Shown in pieces: positions 14,996 through 25,671 of a stretch of DNA of 37,264 nt. The DNA comes from Clostridiales bacterium (lineage in GTDB: Bacteria > Bacillota > Clostridia > Oscillospirales > Oscillospiraceae). Numbering within the stretch: position 1 is the stretch's first letter; the number at the start of each line of letters is the position of its first letter. The stretch covers positions 1 to 37,264 of the forward strand of contig JAJQEM010000157.1 in assembly GCA_021201635.1 (NCBI GenBank). Reading direction: 5' to 3'. The position numbers and the translations under genes were made by a program. The notes beneath the pieces were generated by a model. The model did no database searches, was not told the origin of the DNA, and worked only from the letters and a program-made list of their open reading frames with translations.

Positions 14996-16159
14996 ATGTC
15001 CATTGGATTTGAACCCGCTCCCGAAACAGTAGTCAACATCAAGGTCGTCGGTGTCGGCGGCGCAGGCAACAACGTTGTCAACCGCATGGCGGTCTCCGGC
15101 ACCAAGGGTGTGGATTTCATCGCCGTCAACACGGATAAGCAGCAGCTGGACTCCTCCAGTGCTACCACCAAGATCCAGATCGGCGAGAAGGTCACCGGCG
15201 GCAAGGGCGCCGGAGCCAACCCCGAGGTGGGCAAAAAGGCGGCGGAGGAGAGCCGGAGCCAGATCTCCAAGGTGCTGGAGGGCACGGATATGGTCTTTGT
15301 CACCTGCGGCATGGGCGGCGGCACCGGCACCGGCGGCGCCCCTGTGGTGGCCGAGGTGGCCCGGGAGCAGGGCATCCTCACCGTAGGCGTAGTGACCAAG
15401 CCCTTCGGCTTTGAGGGCCGTCGTCGGATGCAGCAGGCGGAGAAGGGCATCGCCGAGCTCAAGGGCAAGGTGGACTCCCTGGTCATCATCCCCAATGACC
15501 GGCTCAAGCACGCTACCGATCAGAAGATTACCTTCGCCAACGCCTTTGAGATCGCTGACGATGTCCTCCGCCAGGCGGTGGAGTCCATCTCCGACCTCAT
15601 CAAGAACGTGGGCTTCATCAATCTGGACTTTGCCGACGTGACCGCCATCATGAAGGACGCAGGCCAGGCTCACATGGGCGTGGGCCGTGCCGCAGGCAAG
15701 GGCAAGGCCGAGGAGGCTGCCCGGATGGCCGTCACCTCTCCGCTGCTGGAGACCTCCATCAACGGCGCAAAGGGCGTCCTGGTCAACGTCACCGGCTCTA
15801 TGGACATCGGCCTGGAGGAGGTGGAGACTGCCGCCAATCTGGTGCAGCAGGCTGCCAACCCCGACGCCAACATCATCTTCGGCGCCACCTTCGACGAGTC
15901 CTTGGAGGACGAGATCCGGGTCACGGTCATCGCCACCGGCTTTGACAAGCCCAGCGAGACGGTGGACAAGCCCTTCACTCAGGCGGCTCAGAAGGTAGCT
16001 GCCAGCGAGGTTGCTGCCCCTGTCGCAGCTTCCGCTGCTCAGGAGACTGTCGCTCCCGACTCCGAGGAAGAGGCCGCTCCCGCCGCCAGCCAGCCCTCCA
16101 CTCCCCGGGAGGAGGACCCCTTTGACGACATCTTCGCCATCTTCAACAAGCGCAGATAA
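14996..16159 (+). CDS. ftsZ: Cell-division GTPase FtsZ
   Basis: FtsZ polymerises into the cytokinetic Z-ring at midcell using GTP. The 387-residue product has the N-terminal nucleotide-binding start [17 protein letters not shown], the tubulin signature GGGTGTG at about residues 107-113, and the T7-loop region ([11 protein letters not shown]) with its catalytic acidic residues. After the globular core comes an Ala/Pro/Glu-rich linker of about 60 residues. The C-terminal peptide [14 protein letters not shown] normally binds membrane anchors and regulators. The residue before the signature is Cys-Gly-Met rather than the more common Ala-Gly-Met. ATAGGAGGAAAC is a very strong ribosome site. No ftsA precedes it. 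Confidence 0.98.
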   Translation: MSIGFEPAPETVVNIKVVGVGGAGNNVVNRMAVSGTKGVDFIAVNTDKQQLDSSSATTKIQIGEKVTGGKGAGANPEVGKKAAEESRSQISKVLEGTDMVFVTCGMGGGTGTGGAPVVAEVAREQGILTVGVVTKPFGFEGRRRMQQAEKGIAELKGKVDSLVIIPNDRLKHATDQKITFANAFEIADDVLRQAVESISDLIKNVGFINLDFADVTAIMKDAGQAHMGVGRAAGKGKAEEAARMAVTSPLLETSINGAKGVLVNVTGSMDIGLEEVETAANLVQQAANPDANIIFGATFDESLEDEIRVTVIATGFDKPSETVDKPFTQAAQKVAASEVAAPVAASAAQETVAPDSEEEAAPAASQPSTPREEDPFDDIFAIFNKRR

Positions 16160-16180
16160 TCGAACATCGGAAACCACAGA

Positions 16181-16206
16181 GGCCGCCAGGTATCTGGCGG
16201 CCTTTT
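16181..16206 (+). terminator. Intrinsic terminator after ftsZ
   Basis: GGCCGCCAG (16181-16189), loop GTAT, CTGGCGGCC (16194-16202) and TTTT make a perfect 9-pair terminator 21 bases after the ftsZ stop. Confidence 0.93.
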
Positions 16207-16264
16207 CCACACCCTGTGCCGACTGTCGAGGCCGGGCGAATTTTGTAAAATGAGGTGATCTGTC

Positions 16265-17161
16265 ATGCCGGGACGGAGAGAACGAAAAGGAGCGGTCAAG
16301 AGCCGCAACCCCTTTATGGTGCTGCTGGTCTTTCTGGCACTGGTGGCGGCGGGACTGCTGGCTGCTGTGCTGACGGTGAGCATTGTCCGGCACCAGGCCG
16401 CCAACACAGTCGTCCAGGAGGCAGAGCAGGAGGAGACGGGGGAGACCGTCATCGTAGGCGGTCAGGAGGTAGAGATTGACGAGGAGCTGCCCCAGAGCGA
16501 CCTAGAGGAGGAACATTTTACCGTCAATGAGGACGGGACCGTGACCTACTCCGGCCAGGCGCTCTACGGCATCGACGTTTCCTCCCACCAGGGAGAAATC
16601 GACTGGACAGCCGTGGCGGCGGACGGAGTGGAGTTCGCCATCCTCCGCATCGGCTACCGTGGCTACTCCGAGGGCGCTATCAATCAGGACAGCCAGTTTG
16701 AGGCAAACTATGAAGGGGCCGCCGCCAACGGCCTGACGGTGGGGGTCTACTTCTTCTCTCAGGCCATCAGCGCCGAGGAGGCGGAGGAGGAGGCCCAACA
16801 GGTGCTCTCCTGGCTGGAGGAGCTGGAGATCGACGGCCCGGTGGTGTTCGACTGGGAAGAGATCGAGGACAGCGATTCCGCCCGGACAAACGGCCTGGAC
16901 GGGGAGACGGTGACCGCCTGCGCCAAAGCCTTCTGCCAGGTCATCCAGGAGGCGGGCTACACCCCCATGATCTACTGCAACGGGATGTTGGGTTATCTCA
17001 GCTATGACCTGACCGAGCTGGAGGGCGTGGGCATCTGGTACGCCGAGTACAGCGACTATCCCAGCTATGCCTACCAGGTGGAGATCTGGCAGTACTCCAA
17101 CACAGGCACAGTGGACGGCGTCTCAGAGCAGGTGGACCGCAATATCTGGTTCCAGAGCTGA
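16265..17161 (+). CDS. Membrane-anchored GH25 muramidase (lysozyme)
   Basis: The 298-residue product has a basic N-terminus and an uncleaved-looking membrane segment at about 17-41. An acidic linker follows, and from about residue 100 a glycoside hydrolase family 25 domain. GH25 enzymes cut the MurNAc-GlcNAc bond of peptidoglycan. The catalytic residues are visible as GIDVSSHQGEIDW (Asp104) and VVFDWEEI (Asp196, Glu198). The end AYQVEIWQYSNTGTVDG is the usual GH25 C-terminal block. A role in wall turnover at division is suggested by its position after ftsZ, though the terminator separates the two. GAGGTGAT is the ribosome site. Confidence 0.93.
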   Translation: MPGRRERKGAVKSRNPFMVLLVFLALVAAGLLAAVLTVSIVRHQAANTVVQEAEQEETGETVIVGGQEVEIDEELPQSDLEEEHFTVNEDGTVTYSGQALYGIDVSSHQGEIDWTAVAADGVEFAILRIGYRGYSEGAINQDSQFEANYEGAAANGLTVGVYFFSQAISAEEAEEEAQQVLSWLEELEIDGPVVFDWEEIEDSDSARTNGLDGETVTACAKAFCQVIQEAGYTPMIYCNGMLGYLSYDLTELEGVGIWYAEYSDYPSYAYQVEIWQYSNTGTVDGVSEQVDRNIWFQS

Positions 17162-17282
17162 CCTGTCTGGCGGGAAAGAGAAAAATTTACACCAAAGCTG
17201 TTCTATCACAGGAAAAAACGGGGCAGAGGAGAGAATAGGCCGAAAAAAATACTGCGAAATCTGAAAAACAGGCGTTAAGGCT

Positions 17283-17311
17283 TTGACAACGGCAATAAAA
17301 TCGGGTAGAAT
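17283..17311 (+). promoter_or_regulatory. Promoter of the Lrp/AsnC gene
   Basis: TTGACA (17283-17288), 17 bases and TAGAAT (17306-17311) form a near-consensus promoter. The expected transcript start near 17318 supports the later ATG at 17353 as the translation start. Confidence 0.8.
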
Positions 17312-17352
17312 AGGGCCGTACGATGAGAATGGATGAAAAGGGGAGAACGGCC

Positions 17353-17781
17353 ATGGATCAGATGGATATGGAAATTTTGAGCTGTCTCCGGGAGAATGCC
17401 CGGCTCTCTGCCTCGAAGATCAGTCGGAAGGTGAATCTCTCGGTCTCCTCTGTGCTGGAGCGCATCCACCGGATGGAGGAGCAGGGAATCATTCTGCGAT
17501 ATACCGCCGTGGTGGATCAGGCCAAGCTGGGCCGTCCACTGACCATGGTGATGGGCATCTCCATGGAGAGCCCACAGTACTATGAGAGCTTTGAACAAAA
17601 GATCCTGGAGGAGCCGGGCGTGGTGGAGTGCGAGTACCTCACCGGAAATATGGACTATCTCATCCGGGTCACTGCTCAGTCCCATGAGCACTTGCAGGAT
17701 CTTCACCACCGCATTGCCATGCTGGAGGGTGTGGCCTCCATCACCAGCTATTATGTTTTGAAAAACGTCAAGGACGACTGA
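17353..17781 (+). CDS. Lrp/AsnC-family transcriptional regulator
   Basis: The 142-residue protein has the standard Lrp plan. A winged helix-turn-helix lies at about residues 3-50 (ILSCLRENARLSASKISRKV), followed by a RAM/AsnC ligand-binding domain (VVECEYLTGNMDYLIRVTAQ). The G-N-x-D-Y-L-I segment is the typical effector-pocket block. I use ATG 17353, which has GGGGAG at about 17340-17345; ATG 17323 would lie almost at the transcript start. Family members sense amino acids as oligomers. The ligand and targets here are unknown, since the gene is monocistronic and its neighbours give no hint. Confidence 0.9.
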   Translation: MDQMDMEILSCLRENARLSASKISRKVNLSVSSVLERIHRMEEQGIILRYTAVVDQAKLGRPLTMVMGISMESPQYYESFEQKILEEPGVVECEYLTGNMDYLIRVTAQSHEHLQDLHHRIAMLEGVASITSYYVLKNVKDD

Positions 17782-17812
17782 GAATACAACACTTATCGTC
17801 ATCATGATATTG

Positions 17813-17850
17813 ACCGCCGTCGGGCTGAGATTCAGCCTGGCGGCATTTTG
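17813..17850 (+). terminator. Intrinsic terminator after the Lrp gene
   Basis: CCGCC (17814-17818) with GGCGG (17839-17843), and GGCTGA with TCAGCC inside, form a bulged stem followed by CATTTT. Confidence 0.75.
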
Positions 17851-17933
17851 TCGTATCTCCTGAAATACCCGGGAATGAATCATCTTCGGCGGGACAGAGT
17901 AATTGTGAGAAGCTGCCGCTCTGAGGGATTTGC

Positions 17934-17954
17934 GACAGGAAACAGTTTCCTGTC
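17934..17954. promoter_or_regulatory. Perfect 10-bp palindrome upstream of spoIVB
   Basis: GACAGGAAAC, a single A, then GTTTCCTGTC is a perfect inverted repeat of 10-base arms. It is followed by ATCTTTT. It lies 156 bases before spoIVB and about 80 bases past the Lrp terminator, so it could be an operator or a weak terminator; spacing of one base favours a protein-binding site. Confidence 0.5.
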
Positions 17955-18110
17955 ATCTTTTGAAAACGGTTTCAGTGCCAGGATGTCAAAAGCTGGCTGC
18001 CCAAAGGTGGTTCCCATTGGCGTTTTTGGGGCGGGTGAAGGTCCAAAGGCCGGGACATAGTAACTGGGCGCAGCGGGTGCGCAATCGGAGGAGAAACGGG
18101 GGAATGGAAA

Positions 18111-19112
18111 TTGAAGGAAAAAAAGAAGAGACGGCCCTGGTGCTGGGTGGCTCTGGCGGCGGTCACCCTGCTGACCGTCCTGGGCCTGGCCCTTCTGCCG
18201 GGGGATGGATGGGCAGAGGAGACCGCCGCTTGTCTCAGCACCAGCCGATACCTGGTGCCGGTGGGCCATACGGTGGGCATCAAGCTGTTTTCCAGAGGCG
18301 TCATGGTGGTGGCCCTCTCTGACGTGGTCACACAGGAGGGGAGCAGCTCGCCCGCCCGGGACTGCGGCCTGAAAACAGGGGACATTATCACCTCCATCAA
18401 CGGTCAGCAGGTGAGCACCATTGAGGAGGTGCAGTCCGCCGTCCAGGACAGCGGAGGTGCGCTGGATATTCAGGCCAGCCGCAGCGGAAAAGAGCTGAGC
18501 CTGACCGCCCAGGCGGCTGCCTGCCTGTCTGACGGCAGCTACCGGCTGGGGGCCTGGGTGCGGGACTCCATGGCGGGCATCGGCACAGTGACCTTTTATG
18601 ACCCGGAGACCGGCGTATTTGCCGCTCTGGGCCACGGCATCAACGATGTGGACACCGGGCTGCTCATGCCTCTCCAGTCCGGAGCTGTGATGCCCTCCAC
18701 CGTCTCCGGCCTGGTCCGGGGAGAGCGGGGGCTGCCGGGAGAGCTTCACGGCAGTTTTGAGCTGACACACGACCTGGGTCAGCTCACCGCCAACACCGAC
18801 TGGGGCGTCTTTGGCGTCACCGGGGAGGACTGCTTTGACGGAGCGGCGGTGGAGGTGGCCGGTGCCCGGGAGGTCCAGACCGGGGCGGCAACCATCCTGG
18901 CCAACGTAGAGGGGGATACAGTAGAGGAGTATGCGGTGGAGATCCTCCGGGTCTATCCCTCCGGCGGCGACCAGCACCGGAGCCTGCTGCTCCAGGTCAC
19001 CGACGAGTATCTGCTGGACACCACCGGAGGCATCGTCCAGGGGATGAGCGGCGCCCCCATCCTCCAGAATGGGAAGCTTGTGGGGGCTGTGACCCATGTA
19101 TGGGTGACCTGA
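18111..19112 (+). CDS. spoIVB: SpoIVB peptidase (S55), sporulation signalling protease
   Basis: SpoIVB is secreted from the forespore and cleaves SpoIVFA, releasing the SpoIVFB protease that activates sigma-K in the mother cell. The 333-residue product begins at TTG 18111 with GGGGGA seven bases upstream. It has a membrane or signal segment at about 10-30 (WCWVALAAVTLLTVLGLALL), a PDZ domain at about 55-130 (GLKTGDIITSINGQQV) and the S55 peptidase domain. Catalytic His175 sits in ALGHGINDVDTG and Ser313 in QGMSGAPILQNGKL. It is shorter than the Bacillus protein of about 425 residues, mainly at the N-terminal side. No spo0A follows; downstream lie a terminator and thrS on the other strand. Confidence 0.93.
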   Translation: MKEKKKRRPWCWVALAAVTLLTVLGLALLPGDGWAEETAACLSTSRYLVPVGHTVGIKLFSRGVMVVALSDVVTQEGSSSPARDCGLKTGDIITSINGQQVSTIEEVQSAVQDSGGALDIQASRSGKELSLTAQAAACLSDGSYRLGAWVRDSMAGIGTVTFYDPETGVFAALGHGINDVDTGLLMPLQSGAVMPSTVSGLVRGERGLPGELHGSFELTHDLGQLTANTDWGVFGVTGEDCFDGAAVEVAGAREVQTGAATILANVEGDTVEEYAVEILRVYPSGGDQHRSLLLQVTDEYLLDTTGGIVQGMSGAPILQNGKLVGAVTHVWVT

Positions 19113-19134
19113 TAATACCGACACAAGCGGACGC

Positions 19135-19171
19135 AAAAAAAGCGTGCATCCGATACAGATGCACGCTTTTT
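19135..19171. terminator. Bidirectional terminator between spoIVB and thrS
   Basis: AAAAAAGCGTGCATC pairs with GATGCACGCTTTTT around CGATACA. A and T runs on both sides let it serve spoIVB on the plus strand and thrS on the minus strand. Confidence 0.92.
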
Positions 19172-19189
19172 CTATAATGGCTTAATGGC

Positions 19190-20938
19190 TCAGTCGATGG
19201 TCTTGTTGTCCACCACGTTCTTGAGCAGGGCCAGGAAGTCCTCCTGGCTCATGGCCCCCAGGTCCTTGCCGGAGCGGTGACGGATGGAGACGGTCTGGTT
19301 CTCCATATCCTTGTCGCCCACCACGATCATATAGGGGATCTTCTGACCCTGGGCCTCACGGATCTTGTAGCCCAGCTTTTCGGAGCGGTGGTCAACCTCC
19401 ACCCGATACCCAGCGGCGGTGAGCTTCTGCTCCACCTGGTCGGCATAATCGGCGGCCCGGTCGGTGACGGGCAGCACCTTCACCTGGACGGGGGCCAGCC
19501 AGGCGGGGAAGGCCCCAGCGAAGTGCTCAGTGATGACGCCGATGAACCGCTCGATAGAGCCGAGAACAACCCGGTGGATCATGACGGGGCGGTGCTTCTC
19601 ACCGTCGGGGCCGGTGTACTCCAGCTCGAACCGTTCCGGCAGCTGCATATCCAGCTGGATGGTGCCGCACTGCCAGGTACGGCCCAGAGAGTCCGCCAGA
19701 TGGAAGTCCAGCTTGGGACCGTAGAAGGCCCCGTCGCCCTCGTTGATGGCATATTCCTTGCCCATCTCGGTGACAGCCTGCTTCAGTGTCTCGGTGGCGA
19801 AGTCCCAGTCCTTCTCGTCGCCCATGTGGTCCTCAGGCATGGTGGAGACCTCGATCTGGTAGGTCAGGCCAAAGACGGAGTACACCTCGTCAAACAGCTT
19901 GACCACGTTTTTGATCTCATCCTTCATCTGGTCCCAGGTCATGAAGATGTGGGCGTCGTCCTGGGTGAAGCAGCGGACCCGGAACAGGCCGTGGAGGGCG
20001 CCAGAGAGCTCGTGGCGATGCACCAGGCCCAGCTCGCCCACCCGTAAGGGCAGGTCACGATAGGAATGGGGCTCGGACTTGTAGACCAGCATCCCGCCGG
20101 GGCAGTTCATGGGCTTGATGGCGTAGTCTTCGCCGTCGATAACGGTGGTGTACATATTCTCCTTGTAGTGGTCCCAGTGGCCGGAGCGCTCCCACAGGCT
20201 GCGGTTCAGGATCATGGGGGTGGAGATCTCCACATAGCCGTACCGCTTGTGTACCTCACGCCAGTAGTCGATGAGGGTGTTGCGCAGCACCATGCCCTTG
20301 GGCAGGAAGAAGGGGAAACCTGGGCCCTCGTCGGTGAGCATATACAGGCCCAGCTCCTTGCCCAGCTTCCGGTGGTCCCGCTTTTTGGCCTCCTCCTGCT
20401 GCTTCAGGTACTCGTCCAGCTGGTCCTTTTTGGGGAAGGCGATGCCGTAGATGCGCTGGAGGGTCTCCCGGTTGGAGTCGCCCCGCCAGTAGGCGGCGTT
20501 GCAGGCGGTGAGCTTGATAGCGTTGCCCTTCACCCGGCCAGTGGAGTCCAGATGGGGACCGGCGCACAGGTCGGTGAACTCCCCCTGCTTATAGAAGGAG
20601 ATGACCTCGTCCTCGGGCAGGTCGTTGATGAGCTCCACCTTATACGGCTCGTCCTTCATGAACTCCAGGGCCTCGGCCCGGGGCAGCTCGAACCGCTCCA
20701 GCTTCAGCTTCTCCTTGCAGATCTTCCGCATCTCCGCCTCGATCTGCTCCATGATCTCCGGGGTGAAGGAGAAGGGGGCGTCCAGGTCGTAATAGAAGCC
20801 GTTGTCGATGGAGGGGCCGATGGCCAGCTTCACCTCGGGATACAGGCGCTTCACCGCCTGGGCCAGGATGTGGGAGCAGGTGTGCCAGTAGGTGCGGCGA
20901 TACTGCTCGTTTTCAAAGGTAAATTGATTGTCCGCCAT
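19190..20938 (-). CDS. thrS: Threonyl-tRNA synthetase lacking the N-terminal TGS domain
   Basis: ThrRS charges tRNA-Thr with threonine. The 582-residue product lacks the usual TGS domain of about 60 residues and starts just before the editing domain. Its HxxxH motif (HTCSH, His19 and His23) hydrolyses Ser-tRNA-Thr. The catalytic class II core follows, with motif 2 (FRVRCFTQDDAHIF), the zinc-site region KPMNCPGGM and motif 3 (IERFIGVITEH). The C-terminal anticodon-binding domain is complete (APVQVKVLPVTD). Translation starts at ATG 20938 behind AAGGAGG. A terminator and T-box lie upstream, so no missed N-terminal extension is possible. Absence of TGS is therefore real. Confidence 0.97.
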   Translation of the reverse strand: MADNQFTFENEQYRRTYWHTCSHILAQAVKRLYPEVKLAIGPSIDNGFYYDLDAPFSFTPEIMEQIEAEMRKICKEKLKLERFELPRAEALEFMKDEPYKVELINDLPEDEVISFYKQGEFTDLCAGPHLDSTGRVKGNAIKLTACNAAYWRGDSNRETLQRIYGIAFPKKDQLDEYLKQQEEAKKRDHRKLGKELGLYMLTDEGPGFPFFLPKGMVLRNTLIDYWREVHKRYGYVEISTPMILNRSLWERSGHWDHYKENMYTTVIDGEDYAIKPMNCPGGMLVYKSEPHSYRDLPLRVGELGLVHRHELSGALHGLFRVRCFTQDDAHIFMTWDQMKDEIKNVVKLFDEVYSVFGLTYQIEVSTMPEDHMGDEKDWDFATETLKQAVTEMGKEYAINEGDGAFYGPKLDFHLADSLGRTWQCGTIQLDMQLPERFELEYTGPDGEKHRPVMIHRVVLGSIERFIGVITEHFAGAFPAWLAPVQVKVLPVTDRAADYADQVEQKLTAAGYRVEVDHRSEKLGYKIREAQGQKIPYMIVVGDKDMENQTVSIRHRSGKDLGAMSQEDFLALLKNVVDNKTID

Positions 20939-20956
20939 GGAAAATACCTCCTTATA

Positions 20957-21216
20957 ATTGGGGGCGGGGAACAGAAAATCCCACCCCTGACAGAATCAGG
21001 GGTGGGATGAAAAATCATCTCACGGTTCCACCCTGCTTGGCCTGTCCGGATAGAGGACAGACCCGCTCATTGGCCGCGGTAACGGGCGGCGCACGGCAGG
21101 CTTTGTCACCTGCGGCTCCGGGGCGGTGTCACCGGTTCGGGCGGAAAGCGCTTGCAGCACAGGGCGCTTCTCTCTGGCCGACCTCTGCGGATTCGTCCCC
21201 TTCATCGCCAAATCAC
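20957..21216 (-). promoter_or_regulatory. T-box riboswitch leader of thrS
   Basis: On the minus strand the conserved T-box sequence GCAGGGTGGAACCGTG lies at 21036-21021. It is followed by a 13-pair terminator (20978-20990 with 20996-21008) ending in TTTT. Uncharged tRNA-Thr would stabilise the antiterminator and switch thrS on. A likely specifier codon, ACC for threonine, is at 21127-21125 in GACACCGCCCC, next to the base of Stem I (CCCC pairing with a GGGG on its 5' side). The leader runs about 260 bases from the start expected from the promoter at 21223-21251. The specifier assignment is less certain than the T-box itself. Confidence 0.93.
20975..21008 (-). terminator. Regulated terminator of the thrS T-box
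   Basis: The arms ATCCCACCCCTGA and TCAGGGGTGGGAT pair perfectly around CAGAA, with TTTT on the minus-strand 3' side. The GGGTGG of the T-box sequence can compete with this stem. Confidence 0.92.
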
Positions 21217-21222
21217 AGGATG

Positions 21223-21251
21223 AATATAGCACGATTTTCCCACTGTGTCAA
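21223..21251 (-). promoter_or_regulatory. Promoter of thrS
   Basis: On the minus strand TTGACA (21251-21246), 17 bases and TATATT (21228-21223) form a near-perfect sigma-A promoter. Confidence 0.88.
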
Positions 21252-21287
21252 GGGTGGGAAAGCCAGAGCACGAACTGCAAAAATTTC

Positions 21288-21316
21288 TTGACATCCTCCC
21301 CAACAGTGTTTAAAAT
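21288..21316 (+). promoter_or_regulatory. Promoter of alaS
   Basis: TTGACA (21288-21293), 17 bases and TAAAAT (21311-21316) form a near-perfect sigma-A promoter. Its -35 is 36 bases from the -35 of the divergent thrS promoter. Confidence 0.88.
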
Positions 21317-21322
21317 GAAAGC

Positions 21323-21565
21323 CGTACAAAACGTACAAAACGGCAATGCGGAAACCAGTCGGGAGTGCGGCGTCCAGAGCGAGCGGGGGAGAGTGCAAGC
21401 CCTGCGGAGGCCGTCCTGAACAGCCACTTCCAAGCCGGCTGCGACGAGCAGCACGACTCATCCCCGTTACCGGATGACCGAGATTCCCCTCAGTGCGGGG
21501 GAAAATCAGGGTGGTACCGTGAAGCGACGCTTCGCCCCTGAACCGGGGGCGGGGCGTTTTTTGCG
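21323..21565 (+). promoter_or_regulatory. T-box riboswitch leader of alaS
   Basis: The T-box sequence CAGGGTGGTACCGTGAAGCG is at 21507-21526, directly followed by a terminator with a T run. The base of Stem I can be drawn as GGGAGT (21361-21366) with ACTTCC (21426-21431). The triplet directly before the 3' strand is GCC (21423-21425), an alanine codon, so it is the likely specifier. Uncharged tRNA-Ala should therefore allow read-through into alaS and probably the kinase and HIT genes behind it. Confidence 0.93.
21527..21562 (+). terminator. Regulated terminator of the alaS T-box
   Basis: ACGCTTCGCCCC pairs with the 3' arm ending GGGGCGT (12 pairs including two G-T), followed by TTTTTT at 21557-21562. 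Confidence 0.88.
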
Positions 21566-21609
21566 GCTTCCCATTGTCCCAAAAGAGTTAAAAGATTTCA
21601 CTGGAGGTC

Positions 21610-24270
<2,661 letters not shown>

Positions 24271-24289
24271 GCCGGACCGGGAGAGCGGA

Positions 24290-25639
24290 TTGGAAGAGAT
24301 CATCGAATACTGGAGCAAGCTGTTCGACCTGAGCCAGTATGACGCAGACGGGCTGATCGACCTGGGCACCATCGCCCTGTACTGCGTCCAGCAGATCAGC
24401 GTGGGCCTGTTCCTGCTGTGCGCCGGGAAGGTGAGGAGAAAATGGCTGCTCTGGGGGACAGTCCTCCTGGGCTGTGTGCCGTTCCTGCTGCTGGGAGACG
24501 CCTGGTATGAGCTCCAGCCTTGGCGGGCTGTCTTCTATCTCCTCTATTATTTCCTCGTTATCTGGGCCTGCTCCCTGGAGCCGCCCCGACGGAAGCTGGG
24601 CCTGTTTGGCATTCTGCTGGCCTGTATGATGGCAGCGGATACCATCGCATCGGCCATGGGAGCGCTGGCCACCGGGATCGGGCTGGGAGACATCGTGGGC
24701 CAGGGGTATGAGCCGGGCATCCTGCTGGGGACGCTGCTGTACACTGTGGAGTTCATGGCCCTGGGCACCATTTGCCTGACCTTTTTCAACCGTCTGGAGC
24801 GGACGGTGTGGGGAAAAATCATCCCCTTGATTTTAGCACTGGCGGTGAATCAGAACATCCTCATGGCGGCGATCTTTGTCGCTGGTGACGGAGAGGTCTG
24901 GATGACACACCGTTTCTGGCTGAGCGCCCTGGTGTCACTGACCTCCGTTGTGATTCAGTACTACGCCTACCAGGTCATCGTCAGCACCGCAGAGGCGACA
25001 AAGGCCCAACAGGAGCTGAAACAGCTTCAGATGCAGCAGGAGCAATCGGTGAAATACTATCAGCTGGCACAGGCCAGCGCAGAGCAGATGTCCAGGTTCC
25101 GGCATGACTTCCGAAATCAGCTCCAGGTGGCCTACGGCCTGGCCCGGGAGGACCCGAACCGGGCCACCACGTTGCTGGGCGAGCTGGAGGAGCGGCTGGA
25201 CGTTATCCGCCCTGTCCGCTACTGCGACGACCCCACCGTCAACATTATCCTGACGGTGAAGGCGGACCGGGCGGCGAAGGAAGGAATCCGCTTCGATGCG
25301 CAGACTGCGGTGGACGGCTGGAGCCTGGAGGCGGCAGACCTGACCAGCCTGTTTGCTAACCTGCTGGACAACGCCATCGAGGGCTGCCAGCGCAGCGGCC
25401 AGCCCGACCCGTTTATCCACATCACCGCCGGAGAGCGGCAGGGGTTTTATCTGGTGAAGGTGGTCAACACCTGCGGTCCGGGGGCGGGGGAGCCTAGCTC
25501 CAGCAAGGGCGAGGGCCACGGGCTGGGAATGAGCATCATCCGGTCAGTGACGAAGAAGTATCATGGCTCTTTCGCCACCCGGGCGGAGGACGGGGTCTTT
25601 ACCGCTCAGGTGGCACTGGAGAAGAAAACGTCGATTTGA
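24290..25639 (+). CDS. Orphan GHKL sensor histidine kinase, AgrC-like
   Basis: The 449-residue product most likely starts at TTG 24290, with GGGAG six bases upstream and no homology in the longer frame that overlaps alaS. About six or seven membrane segments occupy residues 24-230. A short coiled coil (QELKQLQMQQEQ) leads to the H-box FRHDFRNQLQV with His272, then the N-box SLFANLLDNAIEG (Asn357, Asn361) and the G-box GEGHGLGMSII. This layout matches the AgrC/ComD group of quorum or peptide sensors (HATPase_c_5). No LytTR response regulator or peptide-precursor gene lies beside it, so its partner is elsewhere. Linkage to alaS suggests co-expression under the T-box, which is inference. Confidence 0.88.
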   Translation: MEEIIEYWSKLFDLSQYDADGLIDLGTIALYCVQQISVGLFLLCAGKVRRKWLLWGTVLLGCVPFLLLGDAWYELQPWRAVFYLLYYFLVIWACSLEPPRRKLGLFGILLACMMAADTIASAMGALATGIGLGDIVGQGYEPGILLGTLLYTVEFMALGTICLTFFNRLERTVWGKIIPLILALAVNQNILMAAIFVAGDGEVWMTHRFWLSALVSLTSVVIQYYAYQVIVSTAEATKAQQELKQLQMQQEQSVKYYQLAQASAEQMSRFRHDFRNQLQVAYGLAREDPNRATTLLGELEERLDVIRPVRYCDDPTVNIILTVKADRAAKEGIRFDAQTAVDGWSLEAADLTSLFANLLDNAIEGCQRSGQPDPFIHITAGERQGFYLVKVVNTCGPGAGEPSSSKGEGHGLGMSIIRSVTKKYHGSFATRAEDGVFTAQVALEKKTSI

Positions 25640-25671
25640 CAGCATACGGTTGCGAAAGGAGCTGAATTCAT

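Noticed and set aside
17870-17905. Possible sigma-G promoter for spoIVB (TGAATC with CAGAGTA)
   Set aside because: The spacing is only about 13 bases, too short for sigma-G, and the -10 match is partial.
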